64,000 nt of DNA from Corella eumyota (GCA_963082875.1 OY720097.1:16624501-16688500), one strand, 5' to 3'; positions 22,822 to 40,566 are shown, counted from the first letter of the stretch. Numbers and translations: made by a program. The notes: generated by a model from the sequence alone, not told the origin.

Positions 22822-23391
22822 TCAACCCAATCTATGCAAACAAATTTTGGGAAAACTGCTGTTTTTAATTTTACTTTCCCATTGATTATAATAAAAAGTT
22901 AAAGGTACTTCATCATTATATTCTTTATTAAAAAATGAGGTCTTTAGTTCCACTCCTTCAATTAAACTAGCTTCCTTAACAACTTGTACATACTGCTTTT
23001 GGTTTTTTAAAGTTTGTTGATAAAATTTAACTTCATTCTTTAAGTCATGTACAATTTTTGTCATAGAATTATATCGAAGTCTTAATTCATAAATATTTAA
23101 TTTTTTGGATTTAAGATCATGTTCCATTTTTTTAATTAGATTTTTTCTTTTTGCACGGAATTGAGTATTATAATTAGCATGTGGTCGAATAATTCGTTTG
23201 GGTTGAGTTTGCTTCTTAGTAACACGATGATTCGTATTTTCACAATCAAAAACAGATACAAGTTTATTTGTGTTGTTGTCAGTTTCTGATCCAGCCCCAG
23301 ATTCAGAAATTCGACTGTTGCTTTCAGAAAATAAAAGATCCATGACATCAGAATTGTCATTTGACTGCATACTGAATTTACCGCCAAACAA
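22822..23391 (-). CDS. CREBZF-related bZIP protein, third copy
   Basis: An intronless frame of 189 aa starting MFGGKFSMQSND; a start at Met-8 is also possible. An acidic/Ser-rich N-terminus precedes a degenerate basic region (NYNTQFRAKRKNLIKK), in which the Arg expected seven residues after the Asn is Lys. A coiled coil follows (about 95-145). The post-zipper segment (KQYVQVVKEASLIEGVELK) matches the LCKVVNAVSKVPGIKVK region of the CREBZF-like gene. The C-terminus ends PKICLHRLG, a remnant of the GGICLHV block. It faces PARD6 across about 0.8 kb. DNA binding may be weakened or lost. Membership in the CREBZF group is well supported; orthology is not. Confidence 0.72.
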   Translation of the reverse strand: MFGGKFSMQSNDNSDVMDLLFSESNSRISESGAGSETDNNTNKLVSVFDCENTNHRVTKKQTQPKRIIRPHANYNTQFRAKRKNLIKKMEHDLKSKKLNIYELRLRYNSMTKIVHDLKNEVKFYQQTLKNQKQYVQVVKEASLIEGVELKTSFFNKEYNDEVPLTFYYNQWESKIKNSSFPKICLHRLG

Positions 23392-24176
23392 TTTTTTAGT
23401 TTGTAAACAATTTTGAAAAATTATGGCGACTTATAGTTAAATCAGCTAAAGCTGTGTTAATTTTTATTATTCGTAGCTATTTGTATTGTGATTTATAAAC
23501 ACACAAGCTTAACAAAATAATATACTTATATACTACCCAAGAGCTATCATAGGCAAACTATTGAATGAGCTATCACTTTTTTTATTGCTATGTTATGTCC
23601 AGGTAACTTTACACAAGTCAAACACATGCGCAACTAAAACGTAAACAAAGAAATCATAAGGGGAAACACCTAATTTTATTTTTTTGTGAGTGATGTCGCA
23701 ATATTTTTTTCTTTAACTTTTTTTTCTTTTTAAAAATGCCAAAAATATTTTTCAACTATTGATAAATAAATTTTAATTTTTAAAATAAAATTATTAATAA
23801 ATTTATTTTTAGCTATAAAACTGCCATTATTGAGAATTTTTCAGATATAACGCCTGTTCCTGTTTTGGGCTTATCTCTTAAATATTGAGTTATAATAAAC
23901 GGTGTTTGTTCATAAAATTATAGTTAGTTAAATAGTAAGAATCCTTTATTGAAATAAAAAGCACTTTTTTTAATGCATTCTTTTTAAATTTTAACTACAA
24001 TATATAATGATTAAGGGCATGTAGGCGATTGACAGTATGCTTACAAGCGAAAGGGCGCAGTTTAGCAACGCAGTCAGGCAGTTAACATTCCATTGTAAAA
24101 CGACAAAATCTGACCATACATTAACTTTTTTAATAGAGAAATCACCAGTAAGTATTGCCTGCTTGTTAAATATTTA
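23392..24176. other. Divergent promoter region between the third bZIP gene and PARD6
   Basis: AT-rich spacer between divergent start codons. No gene is visible. A GC-richer patch at about 24020-24085 just upstream of PARD6 may mark its transcription start. Confidence 0.4.
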
Positions 24177-25849
24177 ATGGATAAGTCTTCAACTGGATCC
24201 AGGTCCTCTTCACCTTCAATAAACCATGGACCTTTACTCCAGGTTAAAAGCAAGGTGGGTGTGAACATTTCACTTTGTTTGTTTGATTTAAACTTGATTT
24301 TTAAGTAATTGTTATAATATTACTTTGTCAACGTTAAATTTGTTTTATGTTGTCATCTAGTACCAAGCCGAGTTCAGAAGATTTCCTGTAAATGTCGATC
24401 GAGATCATTTTGAAGATTTCTTTCATCGCTTAGAGTCATTGCATCACATTACACAATTTGAATTTGTTATAACTTACACGGATCCGGTTCACGGAGATTT
24501 GCTGCCAATAAACAATGAAGAAAACTTTGCGAAAGCCAAAATGTCATGTGTGAACTCATTAATGAGAGTTTACCTTCACAGAAAAGGTGAATATTTGTAA
24601 AACCAAGGGTTGTTGCAACTAGTTATAAAATTCTTGTTCTTGTTTTGTGTTTTAGGTGAAGTTTTTGTTACTTGAAAGTTGATGAAAATATAATTGTGCA
24701 CATTTTAGCTGTCTTTTATTTCAAAATTTAGATTTATTGCACTAAAAAAAGGTTGCAGTAGTGTCATTTTCTTTTTCACTTTGTTTTAGATAATCTTAGT
24801 GTAATGAATGGCTTTGGTCAGTCAACTGTTCGTAGAAAAAAAGGAAAGAAATCTGTTCCTAAAATAAGTTTTCCTGAAGATTTCCGGCCAGTTTCTGCCA
24901 TAATTGATGTTGATATTCTACCAGAAACTTTAAGGCGTGTGCGCTTGCATAATCATGGAATAAACAAACCATTGGGTAGGTCTTTCAATTTTTTTACAAT
25001 TGTACAAACTAAATTTCACTTTTTTAGTATTCTGGTAAAAGTAGGTATGACTTTTCAACAAAGTGCAAATGATAAGATTTATTTTCAATTTTATAGGATT
25101 TTTTATTCGGGATGGTGTAAGTCTTCGAATGTCGGACAATGGATTAGAGAAGGTGCCAGGAATATTTATATCAAGGTTGGTACACGGAGGTTTGGCTGAA
25201 ATGACTGGATTGCTTGCTGTAAACGATGAAGTTCTGGAAGTAAACAGTATTGAAGTTGGCGGAAAATCTCTTGACCAAGTATGTAGCTTTTATACACTGT
25301 CTAAAATCTGTTTTTATGCCGATGCCAATTAGCTATAAGGCTTGATCAAATAATTTGAGGCAATTTGTAGGTAATCTTATCTTTGTTACACAGGTAACTG
25401 ACATGATGGTAGCAAATAGTTCAAATCTGATAATAACGGTTAAACCAGCAAGTATGCGAAACGCTCTGTCAGCAACCAAGTCCCGACCCCAGGAGCGTCT
25501 TGCTACTTCTGCACATCACCAAGCTTATGACTCTGATGAAGAAGACGATGATTCGGACATTGTTAAGGATCTTTCCTCAACAAAATCAAGGTCCTCGGAT
25601 CGATCAGCAAAAAGTAGTGATAGTGGTCGCAGGCTAAAGCAATCGCCGCATATGTCCCCCCGCAATCAAGCCTCTCCCAAGTTGCAACGAGCCAGCGAAC
25701 TATCAACCAAAAACTCTCCGATTCATCAGGTTGCAGCATCACCTGCTCGTAGCAGTGGCCACAAGGGAAAACAAGGTCGCGACTCGCTCCGAGCCAAACA
25801 CAGCAATGACTCTAACCAGAGTAATAATACTTCCACAATAACTTTCTAA
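24177..25849 (+). CDS. PARD6: Partitioning defective 6 (PAR6) polarity protein
   Basis: Five exons join in phase: 24177-24254, 24361-24586, 24790-24975, 25097-25278, 25394-25849. The start at 24177 gives [18 protein letters not shown] followed by the conserved [12 protein letters not shown] that opens the PB1 domain (about 24-100, ending [10 protein letters not shown]). A semi-CRIB motif follows ([20 protein letters not shown]), then a PDZ domain with [30 protein letters not shown] and [16 protein letters not shown]. The Ser-rich tail ends TSTITF, similar to the conserved PAR6 C-terminus. PAR6 scaffolds aPKC (through PB1), CDC42-GTP (CRIB-PDZ) and PAR3 at the apical cortex. Typical family length (about 375 aa). 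Starting at the ATG at 24225 would be out of frame with PB1. Confidence 0.96.
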
Positions 25850-27589
25850 ATGCTAATTAACCGCTGTGCTTTTTCTATCTTCTTTTATCTTTTTACAAAA
25901 TGGTGCTTAAACCTGTTTGTGCTTATATTAAATAAGCTTGCTGTCGTGTTGGTATTTTGCTAAGTAACAAAACCCATCACTGAAATAATGCTTTTACCGT
26001 TTTTAAATAACAAGACTTGTGCTTTAAACAGCATATTGTTTTTGCTTAGCAATAAATGTGTCAGGTTTTTTTTTAAAATGAAATTGTGAAATTTGAAAAC
26101 AAAGGGCCCTTCTTATACTTAATTCTTCAATTTTCCTCTATATTTTTGTACACCAATAAAAAAAAATGTTTTTAGATAACTTTTTTGGTTTTGGTTAATG
26201 TGATTTAATTTTCCACTGAGTTGTTTTTATTCAATATTGCCATAACAAAACTAATGATGGTCTATATATGGTTTTATGATTATTCTGCAGCTTTAAGTGC
26301 ACTTTTCAAGAATTTCCTGTTATGTATATATTTTTCTAAGCAAAAACAAATTTAACACATTACCAATGTTTATGTGAATGATGAACTAACATGTTATAGA
26401 GCATGTGCTAAAATTTTATGTAACCAATTTTTTGTGTGTGTTTTTTTTTATAATGGAACATCCATTAATGTGTATATTGCAGTTCAAGGCATTTGCAATT
26501 TACATTCTTCTACTTTTATTGTATGGTATATATTGTGAAAATTATTATAAAACCATATCAAAAGCGATACTTTGTAGTTACATAATTTTACGTATATTAA
26601 ATCAGAAAAAGCGGTGCATCAACTAATATAAAATTCAACATTTAATTTGATACAAAAATTTAATTCTCTGTTGTAACAAAGTTATGCTAGCACCAACCTT
26701 ATGTTTTTATATTATGTTTTATAATTTACATTGCAATCTAACAAAGGTATAAGACAACATTTTAATCATTGTATTTACTCCTGTACTGACACATTGTGCT
26801 ATTGAAATAATGTTTAATATTTCTATTCAAGCTTACTAATAAAAACTTTTAGTATTTTCTATTAGTGTTAACCCAAATACGATAAGTATTTGTTTTGTTA
26901 AGAGCCATTGGTTACTTTTAAAATAATTTTTTTTTATTTACGTTTAGAGATCGCATGCATAACAATAATTTTCATTGTTTTATACCTCGTAGATAATTTA
27001 TAGTTTAGAATTATAAAATTTTTTCATCGTGACATATTAGTTTAAAGTCGGTGCAAATAGAAACCGAATTCTGTTTTTTTCTTTCACATTGTGTTTAGTT
27101 TTTCTTTTCGTTTAACCTATCAAATAAATCGCGGTAATGTTTTTTTTTAATTTTGTAAGTTAGCTATACAAATAATTCAAAATAATAACAGTGCCTTAGT
27201 AATAAATAAATGTTTTGGGGAAAGTCCTATTTTATTTTCAATATTACTATTAATCGAACAAACGTATTTTTGTGTTTATTTTTTCATGAGATGATTTTAA
27301 AAATTGTTGTAGTTTTTATCGTGTTAAAAGTTGTTTATCGCTCCAACTAACATATCTAATAAATATTAATAATAGCAAGAGATCTTGTAAATTTAACTAA
27401 TTAAATTATATTAAAGGGTTATATATGTATTGGAGAAATTGCACTTTGCAAAACTTAAACATTGCTAGTTAATTTGATAATAAAACCACATACATATTAT
27501 ATACCCTAACATAATTAAATTTTAAAACACTTAGTGTAACTTTTTTATGGCTCTTAATAAATCACCACAAATTGATTGTAAAATAAAAT
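25850..27589. other. PARD6 downstream region
   Basis: AT-rich sequence, probably 3' UTR then intergenic. The first good polyadenylation signal is AATAAA at about 26155. No further gene is supported; the 73-codon frame at 26405 is low-complexity and hydrophobic by composition. Confidence 0.4.
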
Positions 27590-27785
27590 CGGTACCTATA
27601 ACTATACAGGATCGAATGGATCGAATAAATAGAATGTACTCGAACACAAATGGTTTTCGAATAAACGAAATGGATCGAATGGATCACATACATTATGCTT
27701 ATTCTGAATGGTTGAGGGTCGGGGTTAGGGTTTAATTTATGCAATATTTTTGTTCCATTCGATCCTGTATAGTTTATGGGTACCC
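27590..27785. mobile_element. MITE (non-autonomous DNA transposon)
   Basis: A roughly 196-bp element with terminal inverted repeats of about 30 bp. The left end reads ggtacctataactatacagg and the right end in reverse reads ggtacccataaactatacag, both running on into atcgaatgga. It is flanked by identical 9-bp direct repeats AAATAAAAT (27581-27589 and 27786-27794), a target-site duplication. The inside is rich in atcgaatgg words and carries ggggttagggttt. The 60-62 codon frames crossing it are by-products. A 9-bp duplication is typical of Mutator-like elements, but the superfamily is not certain. Confidence 0.8.
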
Positions 27786-29301
27786 AAATAAAATTGCTTT
27801 ATACATACAGCTATCACAGTTCATTGATAGGTAATTGACCATTACTTAAACAAAAAAAACTGGCTAGTTGCTAAGTAAATATTAGTTTTACTTAACTATT
27901 TTAACCAAAATATTCTTTGTCTTTAAACTTTCAACACAGCTAAAAATATTACATGATAAATAAATACAAACTGAGAGTAAAAATAGTGTGATAGCAACCT
28001 ATGCACAATTTAATATTTGGTATCATTTATATTAGCACTGGTATATACAAATATTTTATTGAAATAAATAATCACATATTAATAAAACTTAAATAAAACT
28101 CTAATAATTGTTGACGTGTTATAATGTTTTCTTAAATAAAAAAAGTTGTTTATTATTTTACATATTAAAAAAATCAACCCACATCAGTATAACAACAAAC
28201 AGTCTACTGCTCATTTCAACACAGTCATAATAAAACAAGGAAAGAGAGAAAGTTGTAAATTCAGATAGATTCAATTAAGCGCATGTGAGGCATCAAATTA
28301 AACCTAATGTCCTACTGGAAAAAGAAAACTACTTGACCAAAAAAAAATTATATTCCGTTGATATATAGAAATTAAAATAGGTAGACTTAAATGTCAATGA
28401 TAGTAAACCTGTTTTTTTTAAATCTAAGTGACCACATAACCTAAAATATTTATAAAGTTTTGAATAATAATAATACTGGTAAAATGCTGATACAATAACT
28501 CTCACATACAACCAATTAAAACAATATTTTGAATGTAAGATCGCAAGAATTTAAAAAACAATTTAGTAACTTTAAATTCATATATAAATATATACTCTAA
28601 GATGTTACAATAAAGGGTAATTTGGCACTTATTATGTTTGGGTCAATAAAATACACTTCAAAAAAATGTACTAAATCTGATTACATTTATAAAATATATA
28701 TTTTTGCTTCTTTTTTGAAGCAAAGGTATATTTGGCATAAGCCCTAATGCCATAGTCAAAATAATTAAAAAAAAAAAAATTTAAAAAAAAGGCTGATTTT
28801 AAGTTTAACTGAAAAACAATTAACAAATAGTAATTTCCTACTAGAGAAAAAATAAAATAATCATAGGTTGTTATAAAAAAGAAAAAAATGAGAAAACCGA
28901 AGTTTTCCAAAAATCGGAAATCTTCAAGCTAAACATTAAAAGATGTGTTTAAGTAAAAAATGAAATAAACATATATCATCTTTTATGTTTGTAATAAATT
29001 TGTTAGAAGAAATCATTACAAACCCTAGATCAAGAAAATAGACTGACAGCACAATGCCTAAGTTCTGCATAGAAAATTTTAATGAAGTTATCAGCATACT
29101 TCACATATTGCTCTCTAGGAATAGTTTGAAAAACTTAAAAAACTCAGTTTTTTAAGATATTTTAGACAAAGAATTTTAAACTTTTTTGACTTTTTCGTCA
29201 AAAAAATTTAGTCTAGGCAGCTTAACTGAGCCAATTGCCTATGCATTTGTGTTTTGTAATTTTCTCTTATTAGTTTTTTAGAGAAGTTAGAAATTGGATT
29301 T
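27786..29301. other. Intergenic, downstream flank of the mannosidase gene
   Basis: AT-rich sequence with homopolymer runs (for example 28765-28790). Open frames of 60-79 codons here are rich in Phe/Tyr/Lys/Asn and have no recognisable domain. No gene is supported. Confidence 0.4.
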
Positions 29302-34377
<5,076 letters not shown>

Positions 34378-35066
34378 TCTTATTAAATAATCTGATAAGT
34401 AAAATATGATAAAATGTAAGCAAACGTACAGAAAGTACGGCAACGTCATATTCACATTTTATCATACAGTCATATGTAAATTGTGACTGCCTTACGTACT
34501 GTACGTATTTTAATTACATTTTGTTTAAAGACAAGCTGACAGGGACAGGCATGTAAGACAAATTAACCGCAAAAAGTTACAAAGGCTTTTCCTGTATTAT
34601 AGCAGTTTATTACAGAAATTTTTTTAAAACATAAATTACGTTACACGTATACTTTTGTTTCAGCTTTTTGCTGTTTCGCGATCAATCAAAAATTACTATT
34701 TCTGACTCATTTGTGTCGTGGCAACAAAAAACTACGTAAATATAAACTAAAGTTGTAACTTTAAAATAACTTTAGTAAACACCCTTACGTAAACATAACA
34801 TTTTACGTTTTAATGTAAAAATTATACAATTTTAAAAACTTATTTGTAGCGTTAACAATTCTAAAATATAAAAATGATATTTTTATTGAATTAAGCTCAC
34901 GTACACCGTCTAGCGACTCAATAATAACACTTTTTAATACGAGAGAATTTACAAAAAAAGAAAAAAGCTTGTTAAACACGCGTGGTGCTTTCATGCGTAA
35001 AATCTTGTAGATGTAAATAATTTTTTAACACAAGAAATTAATTTTTACAATACTTTAACCACTAAA
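34378..35066. promoter_or_regulatory. Shared upstream region of MAN1A and BOP1
   Basis: About 690 bp between divergent start codons, so both core promoters must lie here or in 5' untranslated introns. It contains repeated TACGTA-type words (ttacgtactgtacgtatt at about 34493). No frame longer than 63 codons is present and no other gene is visible. Confidence 0.5.
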
Positions 35067-38000
35067 ATGAAGGAAAAGAAACGGCCATGGCAAGGAGTGG
35101 AAACAAAACCTGTTGGTGACGAAGTAAGATATAACAAGACAGTTAACGTGTACTGATCTGGTTAAGATTCATGCTATACAGCTATACGTTGTCTGAAAGT
35201 TTATGTTACTTTCAACATATAAACTTATGTTAAACAGTCAAATTAATGTTTAGGAAATTCTTTTCACAAATCTCCCGATAAATGATGACGTTTCTGATGA
35301 AGAAGTTGAAGGTTTGGGCATTTTGAATAGCCTATAATTTTAAATTAAAATATAACAGTACTGACAGACTGAAGTGACAAGTAACAATAACTTTAACACA
35401 AAAAATTGAAAAAATGACAATTATTTAATTTTAAACAGATGATGAAACTGCGAGTGAATATTCTGGATTGGGGGAAGATGAAGATTCTGGAAGTGACACT
35501 GGAATCTCCTCCGGAAACGAAGATGAAATTGAGCAAGACGAAGAAGTTTGTGTTTTTTTAATACTTTATTTATTACGTAATAAAATCGAGTTTCATTATT
35601 ATATAGAAAAAACAATTTTAAGAAATGATTTCAATTTGTTTCAAAAACAGGTTTCACAAGCAACCGAAAAAACACCCTCTGCTAACAAAAAAGAATCACT
35701 AGATACAGATTTAATCGGAAAAATTATTACCTTTAACAACAAAGATGATGTGGATTCATCAGATGAAGAAGTAAATTAAACATAATTTTTAGTAAATATT
35801 TTTTTAAATTTCTTAATAGAATATAAATTTTTTTTATGATTTATGTTTAGGACCTTCGGAACACAGTTGGAAATATACCAATGCAATGGTACGATGACTT
35901 TCCACATATCGGTTATGATCTAGATGGAAAAACTATTCTAAAACCAATCAGAAATCAAGATGAACTTGATAAATTTCTGGATAAAATGGAAAATCCTGAC
36001 CACTGGTAATAAATCAAATGTAAAACCATGTGGAAAAATAATATGTCAAATCAAACTTACCTGTTGTATTTAATTAATGTTATCCAACTTTGTTTCCTTA
36101 AAGGAAAACGATTTATGACAAATCAACTGGTAGGGATCATGTGTTAACGGAAGATGAAGTGCAGCTTATTAATCGCTTGAAACAAGGACAGTTTTCTAAT
36201 TCAAACTACGACCCATATGAGGTAAATTTCATTTTATTTTAAATTTTAAAATGTTATAAAGTTATGATGCTAAAGACAACAATGTTTAAAAAATTTCGTG
36301 TAATTTTAGCCGTACGTTGACTTTTTTACGCATGAAAAAATGATTCATCCGGTTAACAACATCCCAGAACACAAAAGGAGTTTCATTCCATCTGTTTTAG
36401 AAAAAAGAAAGGTTATTATTTTGTTTTAAGTTATATATAATAAATGCATAATTGCTTATTAAATTTTTATAAAAAATTGTAAAAAACTAAGGTTGGTAAA
36501 CTGGTTCATGCTATCAAAATGGGTTGGTTGAAACCCCGTAAACCTAAAACTGAAGAGGATGAAGAAGTAAAATTTTATGATCTATGGGCTGACACTAAAG
36601 ATGAAAAAAAGGTAAAAATATTAAAGATTTAACAATTTCTGATTGTTGTTTCGCTTAAACATTTTAAAGTAAAGTGGTCCAAGTATTCTTACGTTTACAA
36701 TAAAAAAAATTATCTTTTTTTAAACTTTTTACAGACTCATAGTGAACTAGCACGTCAGAAGATGCACATACCAGCCCCAAAAGCCAAATTACCGGGTCAT
36801 GAAGCATCCTTTAACCCACCTCCTGAGTATTTACCAACACAAGAAGAGGTATAATATTAAATTAAAGTTATCACAGATCACATCATAAGATATTATATGG
36901 CATGTTCAATTAATTGTTGTTGGTAAATAGATAGATGAATGGGAGAGCGATCACCCAGAAGACAGAAAACTTGATTTTATTCCTAAAAAGTATGACTGTT
37001 TAAGAAAAGTACCACAATATCCGCAATTTATTCAAGAGCGATTTGCTAGATGTCTTGATCTTTACTTGTGTCCACGACAACGAAAAATGAAGGTAAATTT
37101 TTGATTTAGCTAGAAGAATAGATTTTTTAACCAACTTATTTATTTTTCTATACAAAGTCAAATTAAATTTCGAATTTAAAAATCACGAAATCCATTTTCA
37201 GATTACAAAATTTAATTTCAATTTTTTAGGTTAATGTTAATCCAGAAGATTTAATTCCTAATCTTCCCAAGCCGAGTGACTTAAAACCCTTTCCAACCGT
37301 ACAGTCATTATGCTACAGAGGACATAAGGCTTTAATAAGAACCATTTCAGTTGATTCCACGGGACAATGGCTTGCATCAGGTAAAATTACCACATTTTTA
37401 TTGTATATACTGCTAAAAAAAATAATTTTATGATGCTAAAAAATAAATTCAAGAGAAAATAATTTTGAAAATGTTCATTAGCTTCATTTTAAACTAATTT
37501 TTTTTGGCAACAGGTGCTGATGATGGAATAGTAAGAGTATGGGAGGTAGCATCTGGAAGATGTTTAAGAGAGTTTAGAACTGTTGGGAATGGTAACCCAA
37601 TCAAATGTGTTGCATGGTGTCCGAATGTTAATGTGTGTTTACTTGCCATTGCTAGGTAAGAGACTTTGCAATATTGGAAGAAATGCACTTTATTAATTTA
37701 ACTTATAAGAACCTGAAATAATAAGCATAAAAATTGTGGCAAAGCATTTTCTAATGTATGTTGCTGTTCATTTTAGTGGCACAACAGTAGTCATATTAAA
37801 TCCGAGTATTGGAGATCGCCTGGTGTATCAAGCTACCGACAACCTCATAGAATCCTATGAAGCTCCAAATGAAGAGGATGGTGAAGAAGAAACATCAAAA
37901 ACCGAAAAGAAAGTTTTAGATCCTTGGAAGACTGTAGAGTCTGGTCCAGAATATTATGATGGCCAAAGACTGGTGATAACTCATCCCAAGGTAAGGCTAA

Positions 38001-39184
38001 CTTTTTTTTGTAGTTTTCACCTTAAGTATTCTTCAGGATTTTTTTTGCAAAATTTTGTTGAAGAGATGTTTTGGGACCAAACAGTTAAATGAAAAGTAAA
38101 AAAAAAAACATTTTAAATTTGACAGGCTGTAACAAAAGTGACATGGCATGGAAAGGGAGATTACTTTGCATCTACACTACCAGGAAATGGAAACACACAA
38201 GTTTTGTTACACCAACTTACTAAGAGGAGATCTCAATGTCCTTTCACCAAGTGCAAGGGAGCTGTTCAATGTGTTTTGTTCCATCCATCTCGGCCTTATT
38301 TCTTAGTTGCGGTAAGAATTACATTGTGGAAATAAATTTGTAACAAATATCTTACGTGTAAGAGATTAAATTATGTCTTTATTATTATTTATTATATACC
38401 TGCATTCAAGACCATGGTAAAAACTAAATCTTTTTTTAGACGCAACGATATGTTCGAATGTACAATCTTGTAAAGCAAGAATTATCGAAAAAGCTTATGA
38501 CCAATGCCAAGTGGATCTCGAGCATTGCTATTCATCCTGGAGGTATCACAGATCATTTTTTATTAATAATTTAAATTTTTGACAAGTAAGATTTTACTAA
38601 TAAAATGTATGTTTTTGCAGGGGATAATGTGATTGTAGGAAGTTACGATTGCAGATTATCCTGGTTTGATATGGACTTGTCAACTAAACCGTATAGAACG
38701 ATGAGGTATCACAAAAGGGCAATAAGAGCTTGTTGTTTCCACAGAAAGTATCCACTTTTTGCATCGGGGGCTGATGATGGGACAGTGGTTGTAAGCCATG
38801 GAATGGTGTATGGGTAAGAGGCTAAGTTAAAATTTATAATTTGCTTGTTTTGGAAAAAGATTAATATATGTTTTAGTTGTTATGGGGTATATACGTTAAG
38901 ATTTTTAACTTAGTATATACATTTCGAGATGTGAAGAAGGCTGGGTAATGCACATTGAAGCTTTTTTAAATTAGCATAAATTGGTATAATTAATAAACTT
39001 ACCTTAATTAACAATTTTTTATATTTGCAGGGACCTCATGCAAAACCCACTTATAGTGCCAGTAAAAGTGCTTAAAGGTCATCGAGTTGAAAAGAATCTT
39101 GGTGTTTTGGATTGTTGCTTCCATCCACACCAACCATGGATATTTTCATCCGCTGCTGACAACACTATCAGACTTTTTACTTAA
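35067..39184 (+). CDS. BOP1: Ribosome biogenesis protein BOP1
   Basis: Seventeen exons join in phase to about 751 aa: 35067-35123, 35254-35311, 35439-35545, 35651-35770, 35851-36005, 36104-36221, 36310-36411, 36492-36611, 36735-36848, 36931-37092, 37230-37380, 37514-37655, 37777-37990, 38126-38311, 38440-38542, 38621-38813, 39031-39184. An acidic N-terminus leads to the BOP1NT domain ([29 protein letters not shown]-like; [40 protein letters not shown]). A C-terminal WD40 propeller follows ([60 protein letters not shown]). BOP1 joins PES1 and WDR12 in the nucleolar PeBoW complex needed for 28S/5.8S rRNA processing. Length and domain order match vertebrate BOP1 (746 aa). AATAAA lies at 39199, 15 nt after the stop. 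Confidence 0.97.
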
Positions 39185-39555
39185 CTAATATTGTGTTAAA
39201 TAAATCCCCTGTACAAAGAAAATAAGTATGATTAATTTGTAAATCAAGGTATCAGTTATAGCGTTACTAACCAATCTGTATTATAAAAATTTGCAATACA
39301 ATCTTAAAACATTTTAACAATTTTTTAATAATAACATATATATACAGTGTGAGAACAGTAACATAAAAATTTATTAAAAATTAAATATTGCATAATTAAG
39401 CAGAATTAAATGTTAAAATTAAAATATGACAGCATGTTACATTAAATCTAAAAGTAATGGCTTGATACATTAACCAAAATAAATATCAAAATTTATCCGT
39501 TAATTTGGTAATCATTTAAATGTGTTAATATTACATACATTGACAATTACATAAT

Positions 39556-40566
39556 TTAAACTATAGCTATCATTTTTCCCCTTGCACCAGTGTTGTGAAT
39601 AATATCATTATGAGCTTTTTGAATACTATTTAAGGACATTTCCACCCCAATGTTTGGATTAAGATAACCCAAGTGTAGCCCCGCTGCAATAACTCTCGTC
39701 ATTTCAGAAAATTCATCCTTTGTAGCAGCAAATAACCCAACTCCTTGAATTGATGTTTCTTTGCCCATCATAAGTCTTGGGTTGATATCTATTTTCCCCC
39801 TGCAACCAATGACTACAACTCTTCCATTTTGTGCAAGCAATTCAAGATCAACATTAAGGTTCACATTAGAAAGCATTTCTAGAATTAAATCGGGCCTTCG
39901 ACCATTCATGCATTTTTTAATTAATTCTGTATATCCTTCTTCTTTGTGATTAAATACATTAGCAACTCCCTGATTTTTAACTGCTTCCACTCCTTCAGGA
40001 GAACCGGCTGTTCCAATTACCATAATCCCTCTAGATGCAGCTAACTGAATAGCAGCCATACCAACACCACCACTAGCTCCGTGAATTAATACAAGATCTT
40101 TAGGATTTGCATTCCCTTTCTGAAACAAAGCTCTATATGCCGTAAAATATGGTGTTCCCACTGCAGCTCCTTTTCTTAAATCATATTTATCAGGTAGTCT
40201 TACTAACCAGTCCTTGTGAACTACACAATACTCAGCATAACCTCCACTTTTTACATGCATAAAGGAAGCTACCCTATCGCCTTCATTAAAACGCTTTACA
40301 TTTGAACCAGCAACCATAATAATACCAGCTACATCATTACCTGGAATATATGGCAACTCTGGCAAACGTGCATAGTGACCTGACCTTATGTAGGTGTCAA
40401 CAGGATTTATTCCTACAGCTCCAACTTTTACAAGAACTTCGTCAGCGCCAGGTACCGGAATTGGCACATCTCGGCGTAATTCTAAAACATCGGGATCGCC
40501 AAATTTCGATACAACGATCGCACGCATGATTTTCGTTGATAACAATGGGCCTTTAGAGGACAGCAT
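39556..40566 (-). CDS. CRYZ: Zeta-crystallin-like NADPH:quinone oxidoreductase, intronless
   Basis: A single frame of 336 aa. The family-conserved start is MRAIVVSKFGDPDVLELR at residue 14; the upstream 13 residues (MLSSKGPLLSTKI) may be a weak mitochondrial leader. It is a medium-chain dehydrogenase/reductase of the quinone-reductase branch: GroES-like N-terminal domain (VGINPVDTYIRSGHYARLPE, PGNDVAGII) and a Rossmann fold with LVLIHGASGGVGMAAIQLA. The Tyr/Arg-containing catalytic stretch is GTPYFTAYRALFQ, and the C-terminus is IIHNTGARGKMIAIV. No structural zinc cysteines are present, as expected for CRYZ. It reduces quinones by one electron with NADPH. It is intronless among intron-rich genes, so a retrocopy origin is possible, but the frame is intact. 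Confidence 0.94.
   Translation of the reverse strand: MLSSKGPLLSTKIMRAIVVSKFGDPDVLELRRDVPIPVPGADEVLVKVGAVGINPVDTYIRSGHYARLPELPYIPGNDVAGIIMVAGSNVKRFNEGDRVASFMHVKSGGYAEYCVVHKDWLVRLPDKYDLRKGAAVGTPYFTAYRALFQKGNANPKDLVLIHGASGGVGMAAIQLAASRGIMVIGTAGSPEGVEAVKNQGVANVFNHKEEGYTELIKKCMNGRRPDLILEMLSNVNLNVDLELLAQNGRVVVIGCRGKIDINPRLMMGKETSIQGVGLFAATKDEFSEMTRVIAAGLHLGYLNPNIGVEMSLNSIQKAHNDIIHNTGARGKMIAIV

Noticed and set aside
24225-24254. Alternative PARD6 start at the ATG in aaaccatggac
   Set aside because: Its frame does not lead into the PB1 domain; only the upstream start at 24177 gives [12 protein letters not shown].
27547-27744. Two opposing 60-62 codon open frames
   Set aside because: They lie within and beside the MITE and result from its repeated atcgaatgg words; no start context or homology.
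28671-28910. 79-codon minus frame rich in Phe and Tyr
   Set aside because: AT-driven low-complexity sequence over homopolymer runs; no splice partners or domain.
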